Shown here: in pieces, positions 25,966 through 34,575 of the stretch
How positions within the stretch are numbered: position 1 is the first letter of the stretch
Layout: each line of letters starts with the position of its first letter
Assembly: GCA_003148945.1 (NCBI GenBank)
Contig: QGGY01000016.1
Location: 62,001 to 126,000 of the forward strand
Source of the DNA: Murimonas intestini
GTDB taxonomy: Bacteria; Bacillota; Clostridia; Lachnospirales; Lachnospiraceae
DNA length: 64,000 bases
Direction of reading: 5' to 3'
Translations under genes and position numbers: made by a program
Notes under the pieces: generated by a model
Told to the model about the DNA's origin: nothing
Databases searched by the model: none
The model's input: only the letters and a program-made list of their open reading frames with translations

Positions 25966-27864
25966 CTACTGCTCATAGTATAAGATCCAGGGATGAATAT
26001 GCTTCTCTCCACAGAATTCATTTCCTGATATCCAGGTTTCCGGCACATTCTTAAGCTTCGCGTTTACTACTCCGCATTCCATATATGTTGTAGTGGGGAT
26101 CACAAAAAGATTCTCCGCTACAAGGGCGGAAAGTTCTTTGCCGTATCCGGCCCTTTTCTCATCATCTGTGGCGCCAAGCGCCTCCACACATTTTGCATTG
26201 ATATCCTGAATAAACCGGGGCATTTCAACCCCCTCTTTTCCGTCTGAATGGTACCATGCCTGCATGGGCACACCAACGTTGTGCCAGAGGTAATCAGGTG
26301 CAGAAAGATCAGCCCAGGCATAATTAAAACGTACCGGGTCTACCGCCCCATCCAGCTTCCAGGCATATGCCGTGTAGGAATTATCCTGCCATCTGGCCAG
26401 CATCAGAGACCTCTCAATTGTATTTACAACTGCATCGATACCCAGCTTTCTCCAGTGCTCTGCCACCAGCTCTATCCCCTTAACCGGCCCGGAGCCGTAT
26501 CCATCCTCTGTATCGATTACGATCGTCAGCGGTTTGCCGTCTATTTCACGGATCCCGTCATTATTTGTATCCTCCAGACCCAGTCCGTCAAGTATCTCGT
26601 TTGCTGTGTCAGGATCATATTCCGTGTACATTTTTGCATATTCTTCGCCCGGGTAAGACGGCGCCACCTCAAGCGGACATGCACCCCAGCCTTCTACCAG
26701 CCCGAAATACAGAGAATCACTGATCGCTTCCCTGTCGATCCCCAGGCTCAGGGCTTTCCTGAATTCCAGATCTCTGAAAAGCTCCCGCAGCTTCAGGTCT
26801 TCACATGCATAATTCAGCCTGATGCACGGTCCAAGGGAGGACGAACTGAGCGCCAGCGCCCTGTATCCCCCTGCTTCCTCATTCTGTTTATAATAGGAGT
26901 AATCAGAAAACTGCATATTCCTGACCTGGAAATCAATCTCACCTGCAGCTACCATGGCAGGAATGGAATCCGTACTGGCCACGTATTTAAATTCTATTGT
27001 GTCCACGTAGGGCAGCTGGTTTCCTTCCTGATCTACTTTCCAGTAATACGGGTTCCTCTCAGCCACTATCAGCCCGTTATCCGTGTAGGAGCTTACCTTC
27101 CACGGAGACAGCTGCGGCAGGTCTTCCAAACCCTTCCCATTTGTGTAGGAACACCAGGCGCTCGTGAGATCCTCCCAGGTTTTTGTATCATCATATCTGG
27201 GATCAAACTGCTTCAGATAATGTTCCGGTGCATAGGGCTGTTCAAATGTAGCCGCATATTCAATGGGATAGTATTCTTTTAATTTCAGCTCAACTGTATA
27301 GTCATCTATCTTCTTTGCCCCATCGGAAACCACGGCTGCTCCCAGGCCATTCTGTTCCAGAGGGACATTGCCGCTCTGGCGCACTCCAAGGTCATAGAGG
27401 ATATCGTCCACTGTAAACGGCTCTCCATCCGACCATTTAATGCCCTTATGCAGTTTCAGCACAAGTGTAGTATTATCATCTCCCTGGTACTCCCAGCTCT
27501 CTACCAGATTAGGCTGGGCTACACCCTCCTGGCTTACATAGACCAGCAGTTCATGCCTGGCTCCTATATAGTTGAGGCTGTTCCAGTCAGAGACTCCCGT
27601 GTATACTCTCCTGATAGTCCCCCCATATGTGCCCACTGATTCAACCTGCTCTACATACGGCTCCTCCGGAAGGCGTTCTTCTGCCGGAGGCAGTTCCCCG
27701 CTCTCTACCTTTGCAGCCAGATCAGGCGCCTCTTTATATACGCCGGTATCCTGAGCCTTAGTCAAAGTCCTTTCCGGCACCTGTATACCTGCACTGCCGC
27801 AGCCCGCCAAAACTGATATTGCCATTACTACCCCCAACAGTTCCTTTGCCCTTTTTCTCATCAT
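25966..27864 (-). CDS. Solute-binding lipoprotein, family 5 (Opp-type)
   Basis: A 632-residue extracytoplasmic binding protein with a clean lipobox (ISVLAGCGSAG, Cys near residue 22). SBP family 5 landmarks include LHKGIKWSDGEPFTVDDILYDL, KALSLGIDREAIS, and Y-A-W repeats (YAWKLDGAVDP). It captures the ligand for the OppBC channel. Family 5 proteins bind peptides, oligosaccharides or nickel; the operon's glycosidases favour an oligosaccharide. A stretch LEDTNNDGIREIDGK resembles a dockerin/EF-hand-like calcium loop, as is common in this family. Confidence 0.94.
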   Translation of the reverse strand: MMRKRAKELLGVVMAISVLAGCGSAGIQVPERTLTKAQDTGVYKEAPDLAAKVESGELPPAEERLPEEPYVEQVESVGTYGGTIRRVYTGVSDWNSLNYIGARHELLVYVSQEGVAQPNLVESWEYQGDDNTTLVLKLHKGIKWSDGEPFTVDDILYDLGVRQSGNVPLEQNGLGAAVVSDGAKKIDDYTVELKLKEYYPIEYAATFEQPYAPEHYLKQFDPRYDDTKTWEDLTSAWCSYTNGKGLEDLPQLSPWKVSSYTDNGLIVAERNPYYWKVDQEGNQLPYVDTIEFKYVASTDSIPAMVAAGEIDFQVRNMQFSDYSYYKQNEEAGGYRALALSSSSLGPCIRLNYACEDLKLRELFRDLEFRKALSLGIDREAISDSLYFGLVEGWGACPLEVAPSYPGEEYAKMYTEYDPDTANEILDGLGLEDTNNDGIREIDGKPLTIVIDTEDGYGSGPVKGIELVAEHWRKLGIDAVVNTIERSLMLARWQDNSYTAYAWKLDGAVDPVRFNYAWADLSAPDYLWHNVGVPMQAWYHSDGKEGVEMPRFIQDINAKCVEALGATDDEKRAGYGKELSALVAENLFVIPTTTYMECGVVNAKLKNVPETWISGNEFCGEKHIHPWILYYEQ

Positions 27865-27919
27865 ATTGCTGCACTCCTTTCTCCTGGCAGGCCTGTCCTG
27901 CAGACCTGCATATTATCTT

Positions 27920-28942
27920 TCATACCTCTCCTGGTTCTGATACTGCTTCTGATACTGTTTCTGATACATTTCCCCCGGCAAAATGACAGGCCGCAAAGTG
28001 CCCTGGCGTTACCTCTCTTAGCTGGGGTTCACTGATCCTGCAGCATTCCTTTGCCCCGGAACATCTGGGGTGGAATCTGCAGCCTGACGGCGGATCTATT
28101 GGACTGGGGAGATCACCCTCCAGCAGGATCCTTTCCTTCTTTATCTCCGGGTCCGGGATAGGGACTGCATTCAGCAGTGACACCGTGTATGGATGGAGCG
28201 GGCTGGCATACAGTTCTTTTTTCTCACACTGCTCCACGATTTTCCCCAGATACATCACAGCAATACGGTCACTGATATGCTTGACTACACTCAGATCGTG
28301 CGCGATAAATAAATAACCCAGTCCCAGCTCCTTCTTCAGGTCTGCCATAAGATTAATGATCTGCGCCTGGATGGAAACATCCAGGGCGGATACAGGTTCG
28401 TCCGCAATGATCAGCTTTGGTTCCAGGGCCAGCGCTCTGGCGATCCCGGCCCTCTGTCTCTGACCGCCTGATAATTCATGGGGATACCTGCCTCCCTGCT
28501 CTCTGGTCAGCCCTACCAGTTCCAGGAGCCTGCCTATTTTCTCATTCTGCTCCCTGCGGGGCATTTTATAAATCACCAAAGGTTCCCTGATGATCTCCTG
28601 GATCGTCATTTTAGGGTTCATGCAGGAGTAGGAATCCTGGAAAACCATCTGCATATTCTTTCTTATATCCTTCAGCATCCTTTTATCCATGGACAATATT
28701 TCCTGCCCCTCAAACCATACCTCACCTGAGGTTGCATTCTCCAGACGCAGAACCGTGCACCCGGCAGTTGATTTTCCGCAGCCTGATTCTCCCACAAGCC
28801 CCAGGACCTCTCCTGGCTGAATGGAAAAACTAATACCATCTACAGCTTTTACCTGGCCTAAAAGTTTCCTGGACAGCTTTGATTTAACAGGATAGTATTT
28901 CTTTAAATTTTTTACTTCTAAAAGCGCTGTCCCACCACTCAT
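27920..28942 (-). CDS. Opp-type ABC transporter ATPase (OppF/DppF)
   Basis: A 340-residue ATPase with Walker [13 protein letters not shown], signature ELSGGQRQRAGIARAL, Walker B LIIADEPVSALDVS and the C-terminal oligopeptide/dipeptide domain with Cys-containing CRFHPRC. It powers import with its OppD partner. Start ATG with AGGAGGGG upstream. The C-terminus is extended by SETVSEAVSEPGEV, a low-complexity Ser/Glu/Val repeat that is probably not functional. It is separated from OppD by 14 bases. Confidence 0.95.
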   Translation of the reverse strand: MSGGTALLEVKNLKKYYPVKSKLSRKLLGQVKAVDGISFSIQPGEVLGLVGESGCGKSTAGCTVLRLENATSGEVWFEGQEILSMDKRMLKDIRKNMQMVFQDSYSCMNPKMTIQEIIREPLVIYKMPRREQNEKIGRLLELVGLTREQGGRYPHELSGGQRQRAGIARALALEPKLIIADEPVSALDVSIQAQIINLMADLKKELGLGYLFIAHDLSVVKHISDRIAVMYLGKIVEQCEKKELYASPLHPYTVSLLNAVPIPDPEIKKERILLEGDLPSPIDPPSGCRFHPRCSGAKECCRISEPQLREVTPGHFAACHFAGGNVSETVSEAVSEPGEV

Positions 28943-28956
28943 GTCCGACCCCTCCT

Positions 28957-29985
28957 TTATATTCCGCTGCTGTCCCTTATGTCACCGGCAGCCATCTTAC
29001 GCCTCAGCTCTGCTGTCTTTTTACTGAAGAAACAGGCCGCTTCATGATCCTCCCCTACTTTTACAAGCTCCGGCTGTTCTTTTAAACATCTCTCCTCACA
29101 CAGCGGGCATCTTCCTGCATACCTGCACCCCTGGGGGAGATCTGCAGGGCTTGGCACTGTTCCCTTAATGGTATAAAGGCGCTCACACTCCCTGTCCAGC
29201 CTTGGCAGGGCATTCATCAGTCCCAGAGTGTAGGGATGGGACGGATTTTTAAAAAGTGTCCTGACATCTGCGGATTCTACTACCTTTCCTGCATACATGA
29301 CCACCACTCTGTCAGCTGTCTCAGCGATGACCCCCAGATCGTGGGTGATCAGCATGACTGACATCTGCCTTTCCTTCCTGATCTGCATGATCAGATCCAG
29401 TATCTGTGCCTGGATCGTCACATCCAGGGCCGTAGTTGGCTCATCCGCAATCAGAAGCTTAGGATCCATACTTAATGCCATGGCGATCATCACCCTCTGC
29501 CGCATGCCTCCGCTCATCTGATGGGGATATTCCTTTGCACGGCTCTCCGGGGAGGGGATCCCCACCTTTTCCAGCATTTCCACTGCTTTTCTCCATGCCT
29601 CTTTAGAAGGGATCTTATTATGTGCCAGTATGGCTTCCTGGATCTGTGCGCCCACCGTATAGACCGGGCTTAAAGAGATCATGGGATCCTGGAAGATCAT
29701 GGCGATCTTTCTGCCCCTCATTTTTCTCATCTCTTCTTCCCTGATCTGGGTCAGATCACAGCCATCAAATTCAATGGCCCCTTTTTTGATCTTCCCTTTT
29801 CCTGAGATCAGCCGCAGAACAGACAGTGCAGTCACACTCTTCCCGCATCCCGATTCCCCCACGATCCCCAGTATTTCTCCCCGCCTTATGCCAAAGCTCA
29901 CATCATCTACTGCATAATAAACTTTGTCCTCCTGATAAAAACACGTCTGTAAACCCTTAATCTCCAAAATATAGTTGTCATCCAT
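28957..29985 (-). CDS. Opp-type ABC transporter ATPase (OppD/DppD)
   Basis: A 342-residue ATPase with Walker [18 protein letters not shown], signature [17 protein letters not shown], Walker [15 protein letters not shown] and the C-terminal Cys-rich oligopeptide domain ([15 protein letters not shown]), which in relatives may bind an Fe-S cluster. It is the first transporter gene of the operon, 24 bases after the GH67-like gene, with GGAGGGC before its ATG. Confidence 0.95.
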   Translation of the reverse strand: MDDNYILEIKGLQTCFYQEDKVYYAVDDVSFGIRRGEILGIVGESGCGKSVTALSVLRLISGKGKIKKGAIEFDGCDLTQIREEEMRKMRGRKIAMIFQDPMISLSPVYTVGAQIQEAILAHNKIPSKEAWRKAVEMLEKVGIPSPESRAKEYPHQMSGGMRQRVMIAMALSMDPKLLIADEPTTALDVTIQAQILDLIMQIRKERQMSVMLITHDLGVIAETADRVVVMYAGKVVESADVRTLFKNPSHPYTLGLMNALPRLDRECERLYTIKGTVPSPADLPQGCRYAGRCPLCEERCLKEQPELVKVGEDHEAACFFSKKTAELRRKMAAGDIRDSSGI

Positions 29986-30009
29986 CTGCCGCCCTCCTGC
30001 TGACAGGTA

Positions 30010-31695
30010 TTAGTATATCTGCTCCAGCTGCCGGATGGCATCCATCCTGAAGCCGTGAATCTTATCATGGCACAGCAGCACACTTCCTGGGTAAGCAAAT
30101 ACTGGAAAACGGTATCTTCCGATCCTCTCTTCCACATCCTGCAGCTCTTTCAGCGCCTCATATGCCTGTCTCTTATCCTGCAGTACCTCCACCCCTTTTA
30201 CCATCAGATAAACTCTCGACGTGGCTCTGAACATTTCCACATACAGGCGGTACATCTCAAACTGGCTGACAAGCCGGCTGTAAAAATCAGGAGCCAGCCC
30301 CGGATTCCCGGCTGCAATCCTGTCATACAGCAGTCCGATCTCCCTTAAAGCCTCATCCTTCTCTTCCAGCAGAGACGCCACATTTTCCTTAGTCATATCC
30401 AGGTCATGCCCCCGCTCCGGGAACCATTTCTGAAGTCCGTGATGCTCCTTCGACAGGAAATCCCCATGCCGTATATCAGCCGGTATCTTACTGTTTGAGC
30501 TGAAAAGAAAATCATGCATATAGACTGTTTTTTTCATGACGCTCCATGTCCCATCCAGTATTTCCATGAGCGCTTTTGTGCAGTCCTCTCTGGCTTCCCT
30601 GCTTAACCCGGGGCCATACAGCCTGTATTCCTCCAGATAAGCCCTGTAGATCTCCTGAGCAGGCATGTCAGGATCCTGTGACAGCATGGCGCCTGCATAG
30701 ACATTGAGCACATTTACTGTACCAAAGGCCGAGTGGGAAGGCAGCGCCTCCCAGTCCACGCGCAGGGTAAATCCCTTTGCCCCGTTGGCCAGGCCGTGCC
30801 TGATCCTGCGCCGGATATCGTCTATAAGGATGCATGGCATAACACCGAATCCAAAATATTCTCCCATTACCTCATATTCAATCCACATCTCCCGATCCCC
30901 TGTCCTGCCGATCAGGGCGTTATCAGGAAATGTGGGATAAAAATCCTGAGGCGTGTTCTTGACAGACACAATGATGTCTTCAGGAAGCTTCAGCATTCCC
31001 GCCCGGATACCCTCCTGCTCATCCGCATAATATGTAAAATCTCTGACCACCAGCTGTTTACCTGCCTCTTTTGTGGGCCTGTATATGGACATGATAATTT
31101 TCTCCTGCCATTCGTCCTGACTGAAATTCCTACAGCGCTCACACCCGCATTTGCCATGGGCCAGAGAAGCCCTGCTCTCCCGGGTCCCCGTGGATATGAT
31201 AACTCCGGACAGCTCCGGCAGGCAGGCATACAATTCCCCGTATTTCTGCGGCAGGTATCTGTCCCACCAAAAGCTGTCACTGGGACACACCACACCGTCA
31301 TGGGCGACAGAGCTTTCATAGATCAGGTCTGAGAACCACAGCTCTTTTGACTGCAGAAATACCCTGATCCCCTTTTCAGCTGCAATCTTCACAATACTCC
31401 GTAAAAGCTCGGCAAATATAGGCTTCTCGTCATGGAATACAAAGGGGCTGGGGGTTCTGTCATATATTTCCCCATAAATGTTCCTGTAGATATCATAGAT
31501 GTTCTTATCCTTCTGTCCCTCCGTAAAAAGCAGTGAGGGGTATACTACTTTATCTACAATATCATTCTCATGGAATATCAGTGTGTTCATATTATGCCTG
31601 ACCATAAAATCCGTTATCTTCCTGATTTTATCTGGGTTCCAGATCGTTAAAGTGTCGTGGATCTCAATGCTCCTCACCTGCATGTTACTTTTCAT
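30010..31695 (-). CDS. GH67-like putative alpha-glucuronidase-related protein
   Basis: A 561-residue cytoplasmic protein, the first gene of the operon. I do not recognise it as a named family, but its core resembles GH67 alpha-glucuronidases. SGVIISTGTRES (Glu about 173) matches the general-acid segment GFLVKADSEG. VSVKNTPQDF (Asp 251) matches the base segment KNGPxDFQ. EYEVMGEYFG (Glu 279) matches FQxxQEYxG. The Asp-Glu spacing is 28 residues, as in GH67. An inserted CGCERC cluster (about 182-187) is not typical. The N-terminal domain of true GH67 (about 150 residues) is missing. So it may be a divergent glycosidase acting on uronic or similar sugars. Homology here is from remembered motifs, not a search. 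Confidence 0.6.
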   Translation of the reverse strand: MKSNMQVRSIEIHDTLTIWNPDKIRKITDFMVRHNMNTLIFHENDIVDKVVYPSLLFTEGQKDKNIYDIYRNIYGEIYDRTPSPFVFHDEKPIFAELLRSIVKIAAEKGIRVFLQSKELWFSDLIYESSVAHDGVVCPSDSFWWDRYLPQKYGELYACLPELSGVIISTGTRESRASLAHGKCGCERCRNFSQDEWQEKIIMSIYRPTKEAGKQLVVRDFTYYADEQEGIRAGMLKLPEDIIVSVKNTPQDFYPTFPDNALIGRTGDREMWIEYEVMGEYFGFGVMPCILIDDIRRRIRHGLANGAKGFTLRVDWEALPSHSAFGTVNVLNVYAGAMLSQDPDMPAQEIYRAYLEEYRLYGPGLSREAREDCTKALMEILDGTWSVMKKTVYMHDFLFSSNSKIPADIRHGDFLSKEHHGLQKWFPERGHDLDMTKENVASLLEEKDEALREIGLLYDRIAAGNPGLAPDFYSRLVSQFEMYRLYVEMFRATSRVYLMVKGVEVLQDKRQAYEALKELQDVEERIGRYRFPVFAYPGSVLLCHDKIHGFRMDAIRQLEQIY

Positions 31696-31845
31696 CGCTC
31701 TTTTCTTCCTTTCTTCGAGATACGGTTAAACCCTGCCTGTTGTTTTTCAAAAAATCATTTCCTCTTCTGTATTTGTATTTTTCAAATAATACCTTGGAAA
31801 TATTTTCCATTTACTGTTTATAGCTCTATATCATTCAATATAATC

Positions 31846-31875
31846 TTTAAAATGATGTTCGTACATCATTTTAAA
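31846..31875. promoter_or_regulatory. LacI-type operator upstream of the GH67-like operon
   Basis: A 30-bp palindrome with central CG. The left arm TTTAAAATGATGTTC and right arm GTACATCATTTTAAA mirror each other at 14 of 15 positions. The core matches the second palindrome in front of the repressor gene. The operon start is about 150 bases downstream. The central CpG and length fit LacI/PurR-family binding. Confidence 0.8.
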
Positions 31876-31896
31876 TTAAAAAACCCCCTTCCCCCT

Positions 31897-32007
31897 TTAC
31901 TTAAAAGGCAGCTTTCTGCGCACTGTACAGCCCGGTACTTTCCGCCCAACTGCATTTTTTGCGGGGCCGTTACAATATGATTTGACACCCCGCAGTTTTT
32001 CCGTCAT
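31897..32007 (-). CDS. Possible 36-residue peptide after the repressor gene
   Basis: ATG 32005-32007 follows CCGGAGGTAAA at ideal spacing, 22 bases past the repressor stop. The frame reads MTEKLRGVKSYCNGPAKNAV and goes on to a basic end RRKLPFK, with two Cys. It contains a hairpin, and part of it resembles repeat-like DNA, so it may be a chance frame in a non-coding element. There is no recognised family. Confidence 0.35.
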   Translation of the reverse strand: MTEKLRGVKSYCNGPAKNAVGRKVPGCTVRRKLPFK

Positions 32008-32029
32008 TTTACCTCCGGTATCTTTTTTC

Positions 32030-33085
32030 CTACACATCCCCCTTCATTTCTTTATAGTATCCCTCCAGATTCTCCCTCATCACAATCTCCATTTTAGTAA
32101 TGATCTCATTCTGTACCGGCAGCCTGCCCTCCATGAGATAGTCAAACAACACTTTTACCGGCTCATATCCCTGTCTGTACGGTTCCTGGCAGATGACTGA
32201 CCGTACCCGCCCTTCCCGCAGAAGTTCTGCATGTTCCTCATTCAGGTCATAACCAACCAGACTGACTTTTTCCTCTTCCCCTAAGGCTTTAAGCGCGTCG
32301 GCTACCCGGACAAGATTATCGCTTGCCACAAATATTCCCCTCATCTGGGGATACCGCACCAGGATTTCTTTTACCTGTTCCGCCACACTTTCCATATTTC
32401 CATGAACTTTAAACGGCCCCTGAGCCCTTATCCCGGAATTTTCTGATAAGTAATTTCTAAAACCGGCAACACGCTGTCCCATATTTGTAAGATGCTCGCT
32501 GCGGATCACGATCCCGGCTTCTCCCCGGTGTTCCAAAAAGGCGTCCATCAGCTGTCCGGCACATCTTCCCGCCACCACATAATCCGAGCCCACATACATC
32601 AATCTTCTGGACAGCGGCATATCATTATTAAATGTCACAACGGGTATCCCGGAGTCGATCAAACTGTTAATAAAATCTGAAAACTCCGTCCCCGGCTCCC
32701 AGGGTGCCACAGCCAGAGCATCAATCTCCGGAAGCATCTCTCTGATTTTCCGTATCTGCTCTTTCTCATCCAGCGCATCCTTTGAGATAATAAGCTGCAT
32801 TCCAAAATCCCTGAATTCCTCATATGCCTGCTGTATCCCCCGCTCTACCTGGCTTCCAAACCATTCCGGCAGCAGATAGGAGATACCGATATTGCACCTT
32901 ACCTTTTTAGAGAGATACTTGGCATTTTTATTTGGTATATAGTTCAGCTCCCTGGCAGCTTCCAGAACAAGCTCTCTCGTCCTGGGCGATACACTCCCGC
33001 GGTTATTAAATACCCGGTCTACTGTAGCAATAGATAGATTCAGCTTCTGCGCAATATCTATCTTTGTTGTACGTTTCTCTTTCAC
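32030..33085 (-). CDS. LacI-family transcriptional repressor
   Basis: A 351-residue regulator. The N-terminal helix-turn-helix (TKIDIAQKLNLSIATVDRVFNNRGSVSPRTRELVLEAA is the region, residues about 7-44) is followed by the hinge YIPNKNAKYLSKK and a periplasmic-binding-protein-like sensor domain (CNIGISYLLPEW, VVTFNNDMPLSRRLMYVGSD). IATVDRVF is the recognition-helix region. The frame opens at a TTG inside the operator at 33100; GTG 33083-33085 (KEKRTTKIDIAQ) fits the family start, with GGGG upstream. It is predicted to repress itself and the downstream operon through matching palindromes. The inducer is likely a sugar from the imported glycan. Confidence 0.93.
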   Translation of the reverse strand: MKEKRTTKIDIAQKLNLSIATVDRVFNNRGSVSPRTRELVLEAARELNYIPNKNAKYLSKKVRCNIGISYLLPEWFGSQVERGIQQAYEEFRDFGMQLIISKDALDEKEQIRKIREMLPEIDALAVAPWEPGTEFSDFINSLIDSGIPVVTFNNDMPLSRRLMYVGSDYVVAGRCAGQLMDAFLEHRGEAGIVIRSEHLTNMGQRVAGFRNYLSENSGIRAQGPFKVHGNMESVAEQVKEILVRYPQMRGIFVASDNLVRVADALKALGEEEKVSLVGYDLNEEHAELLREGRVRSVICQEPYRQGYEPVKVLFDYLMEGRLPVQNEIITKMEIVMRENLEGYYKEMKGDV

Positions 33086-33098
33086 TTCATAACCCCGC

Positions 33099-33118
33099 AA
33101 TGATGTACGTACATCATT
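33099..33118. promoter_or_regulatory. LacI-type operator at the repressor gene
   Basis: AATGATGTACGTACATCATT is a perfect 20-bp palindrome centred on CG, 14 bases ahead of the repressor start. It lies downstream of the promoter, a position suited to autorepression. It shares the core with the site at 31846-31875. Confidence 0.85.
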
Positions 33119-33148
33119 TTTCTGTAAAAAAATAAATTTCTTATATAC

Positions 33149-33177
33149 AGAGTATCAGATAAATCTCCTAATGTCAA
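33149..33177 (-). promoter_or_regulatory. Probable promoter of the LacI-family gene
   Basis: TTGACA (33177-33172) and TACTCT (33154-33149) on the minus strand are 17 bases apart, about 30 bases upstream of the operator. The -35 is consensus and the -10 is weak. The 33119-33259 stretch is otherwise AT-rich with no gene. Confidence 0.5.
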
Positions 33178-33259
33178 ACAAGAATTATAAAACTAGCGTT
33201 TTAGATAAATTTACCTTGTTGTTTTAGTTAAAGATTCACATAGAGTCACAGGCCACCCC

Positions 33260-33324
33260 ATAACTGTTCCGCAGTTTCACAGTTATATACAGAAATCCCA
33301 CCGCCAAAAGCGATGGGATTTCTG
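33260..33324. repeat. Partial copy of MITE-like repeat (A and hairpin modules)
   Basis: Module A, ATAACTG...CAGTTAT (33260-33286), is followed by a perfect 11-bp hairpin CAGAAATCCCA / TGGGATTTCTG (33290-33324). The same two modules in the same order occur in the full element at 59537-59672. Here it lies 30 bases past the stop of the cadherin-like gene and could serve as its terminator hairpin. Confidence 0.65.
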
Positions 33325-33353
33325 TAATCCTGTATCATATTCTCATATCTTTT

Positions 33354-34550
33354 CTATAAATCTACCATATTGACGTCAATATCCTGATCCTTTTCGCTTA
33401 CAGGCGCATCCTGTACCTGCTTGGGTTCCGGAGCCCTGTCCTGCTTTGGAGCACGCGGCTGGTCTGAAGGCCTCTTCTGCCTTGGGGGCCTTGACTGCTC
33501 AGGAGATTTCTTCTGTCTTGGAGTCTCTCTCTGTGCCGGAGCTTCCTTCTTGGCAGGAGCTTCCTTCCTTGCCGGAGGAGCTTTTTTAACAGGCGGCTTG
33601 TCCTGGTTTACAGGCTGGTCATAATCTGCCGTCGGCTCAACTGACGGCTGACTCTCCTGCTGCGCCTTCCTGTTATCCTTCCTGGACGGCTTCCTGTTCT
33701 TGCGTCCTGAATCCTTTCTGGGATTCTCTGAAGGCTTAAGCTGCTCAGGTGTCTGGCGGAATGTCTCTTCCATGACTTCCTGGTCACGCACGGCTGCAGA
33801 TGCCTCATGGCGGTCATCTTTACCTTTTGTCTGGTTAGGAGCATAGTAATTATCCGTACTCATGCTCTTTTCTTTCCTTGCGAACTCATTTGTCTGATAA
33901 TCCAGTTCATCTTCCGCATCCCTCAGGTCATCTTTTAAATCCCTGTTCTTTAAGATCAGGTTGATAATGATAAACAGCAGGATAACAGCAAATGCGATCA
34001 GACCATAGATGATTTTCATTGTCAGATCATTCTTGACCTTCAGGTCATCGACCTGAGCCCTCAGGCTGTTGGCCTCACTCTCAGCCAGACTTGCCTGGAC
34101 ATTGGGAGTTTCTGTCTGCGGAACCTCTGGCTGGGCCTGAGTAGCCGGCTGGGTCTGAGGTGCTTCCGTCACTGGCTCTGTTGCAGGCGCACCTTCGGCT
34201 TCTTTCACATGGAGCACATAAAGTGCATCGATGCCGCTCTCGGAACGCACGGTGATGCTTACATCTACTGCACCGTCAACCAGCGTCGTATCTGAGATAT
34301 CCACGATAGTGGCATTTTCATTGGATGTCTGCGGATCTAACTCCAGCTTTGTGGTTCCTGCAGGGACAGTTACAGTATATTCAACTGTACTGTAATCAAA
34401 TTCCGGTGACACTTCTCCGTTGGTTATCCCCAGACCTGCCAGAGAGTTGTCATCTGACTGCCCTGATGCCAGGACAGGCATGCTGAACATACAGATCAGG
34501 ACAAGCGCCATCCATAAACTGTGCTTCAAACGTCTCTTAAAATTATTCAT
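33354..34550 (-). CDS. Membrane protein with cadherin-like domain and Pro/Lys-rich tail
   Basis: A 398-residue protein in four parts. There is a signal peptide (LWMALVLICMFSMPVLASG). A cadherin-like beta-sandwich domain of the PF12733 type follows (LAGLGITNGEVSPEFDYSTVEYTVTVP; about residues 36-120). Next come a Thr/Pro/Gln linker with a short coiled coil and one membrane helix (IIYGLIAFAVILLFIIINLIL, about 184-204). The C-terminal cytoplasmic region of about 190 residues is full of K/P/A/E repeats (KKAPPARKEAPAKKEAPAQ). Such tails are disordered and basic. It lies 25 bases after purD, apparently in the purine operon, with no evident link to purine synthesis. Function unknown; a cell-surface to cytoplasm tether is a guess. 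Confidence 0.85.
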   Translation of the reverse strand: MNNFKRRLKHSLWMALVLICMFSMPVLASGQSDDNSLAGLGITNGEVSPEFDYSTVEYTVTVPAGTTKLELDPQTSNENATIVDISDTTLVDGAVDVSITVRSESGIDALYVLHVKEAEGAPATEPVTEAPQTQPATQAQPEVPQTETPNVQASLAESEANSLRAQVDDLKVKNDLTMKIIYGLIAFAVILLFIIINLILKNRDLKDDLRDAEDELDYQTNEFARKEKSMSTDNYYAPNQTKGKDDRHEASAAVRDQEVMEETFRQTPEQLKPSENPRKDSGRKNRKPSRKDNRKAQQESQPSVEPTADYDQPVNQDKPPVKKAPPARKEAPAKKEAPAQRETPRQKKSPEQSRPPRQKRPSDQPRAPKQDRAPEPKQVQDAPVSEKDQDIDVNMVDL

Positions 34551-34575
34551 ATATTACCCCTTTTCATCTGTCCGC

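Larger units (their letters stand above)
31696..32029. other. Operator/promoter region between repressor and GH67-like operon
   Basis: The 334-base gap holds a LacI-type operator (31846-31875), a short open frame with a strong ribosome site (31897-32007), and a 7-bp GC hairpin TGCGGGG / CCCCGCA (31960-31994, 21-base loop) inside that frame. There is also a small palindrome TGGAAA-TAT-TTTCCA (31795-31809). No unambiguous -35/-10 pair could be fixed, though AT-rich -10-like hexamers lie downstream of the operator. Confidence 0.6.

Noticed and set aside
26248-27282. 344-codon open frame on the plus strand opposite the family-5 binding protein
   Set aside because: It is antisense to a well-supported gene and has an unlikely composition with no motif or start signal.
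31960-32000. TGCGGGG/CCCCGCA hairpin followed by GTTTTT on the plus strand, as a terminator
   Set aside because: No plus-strand gene ends before it. On the minus strand, where the genes lie, there is no T-run after the stem.
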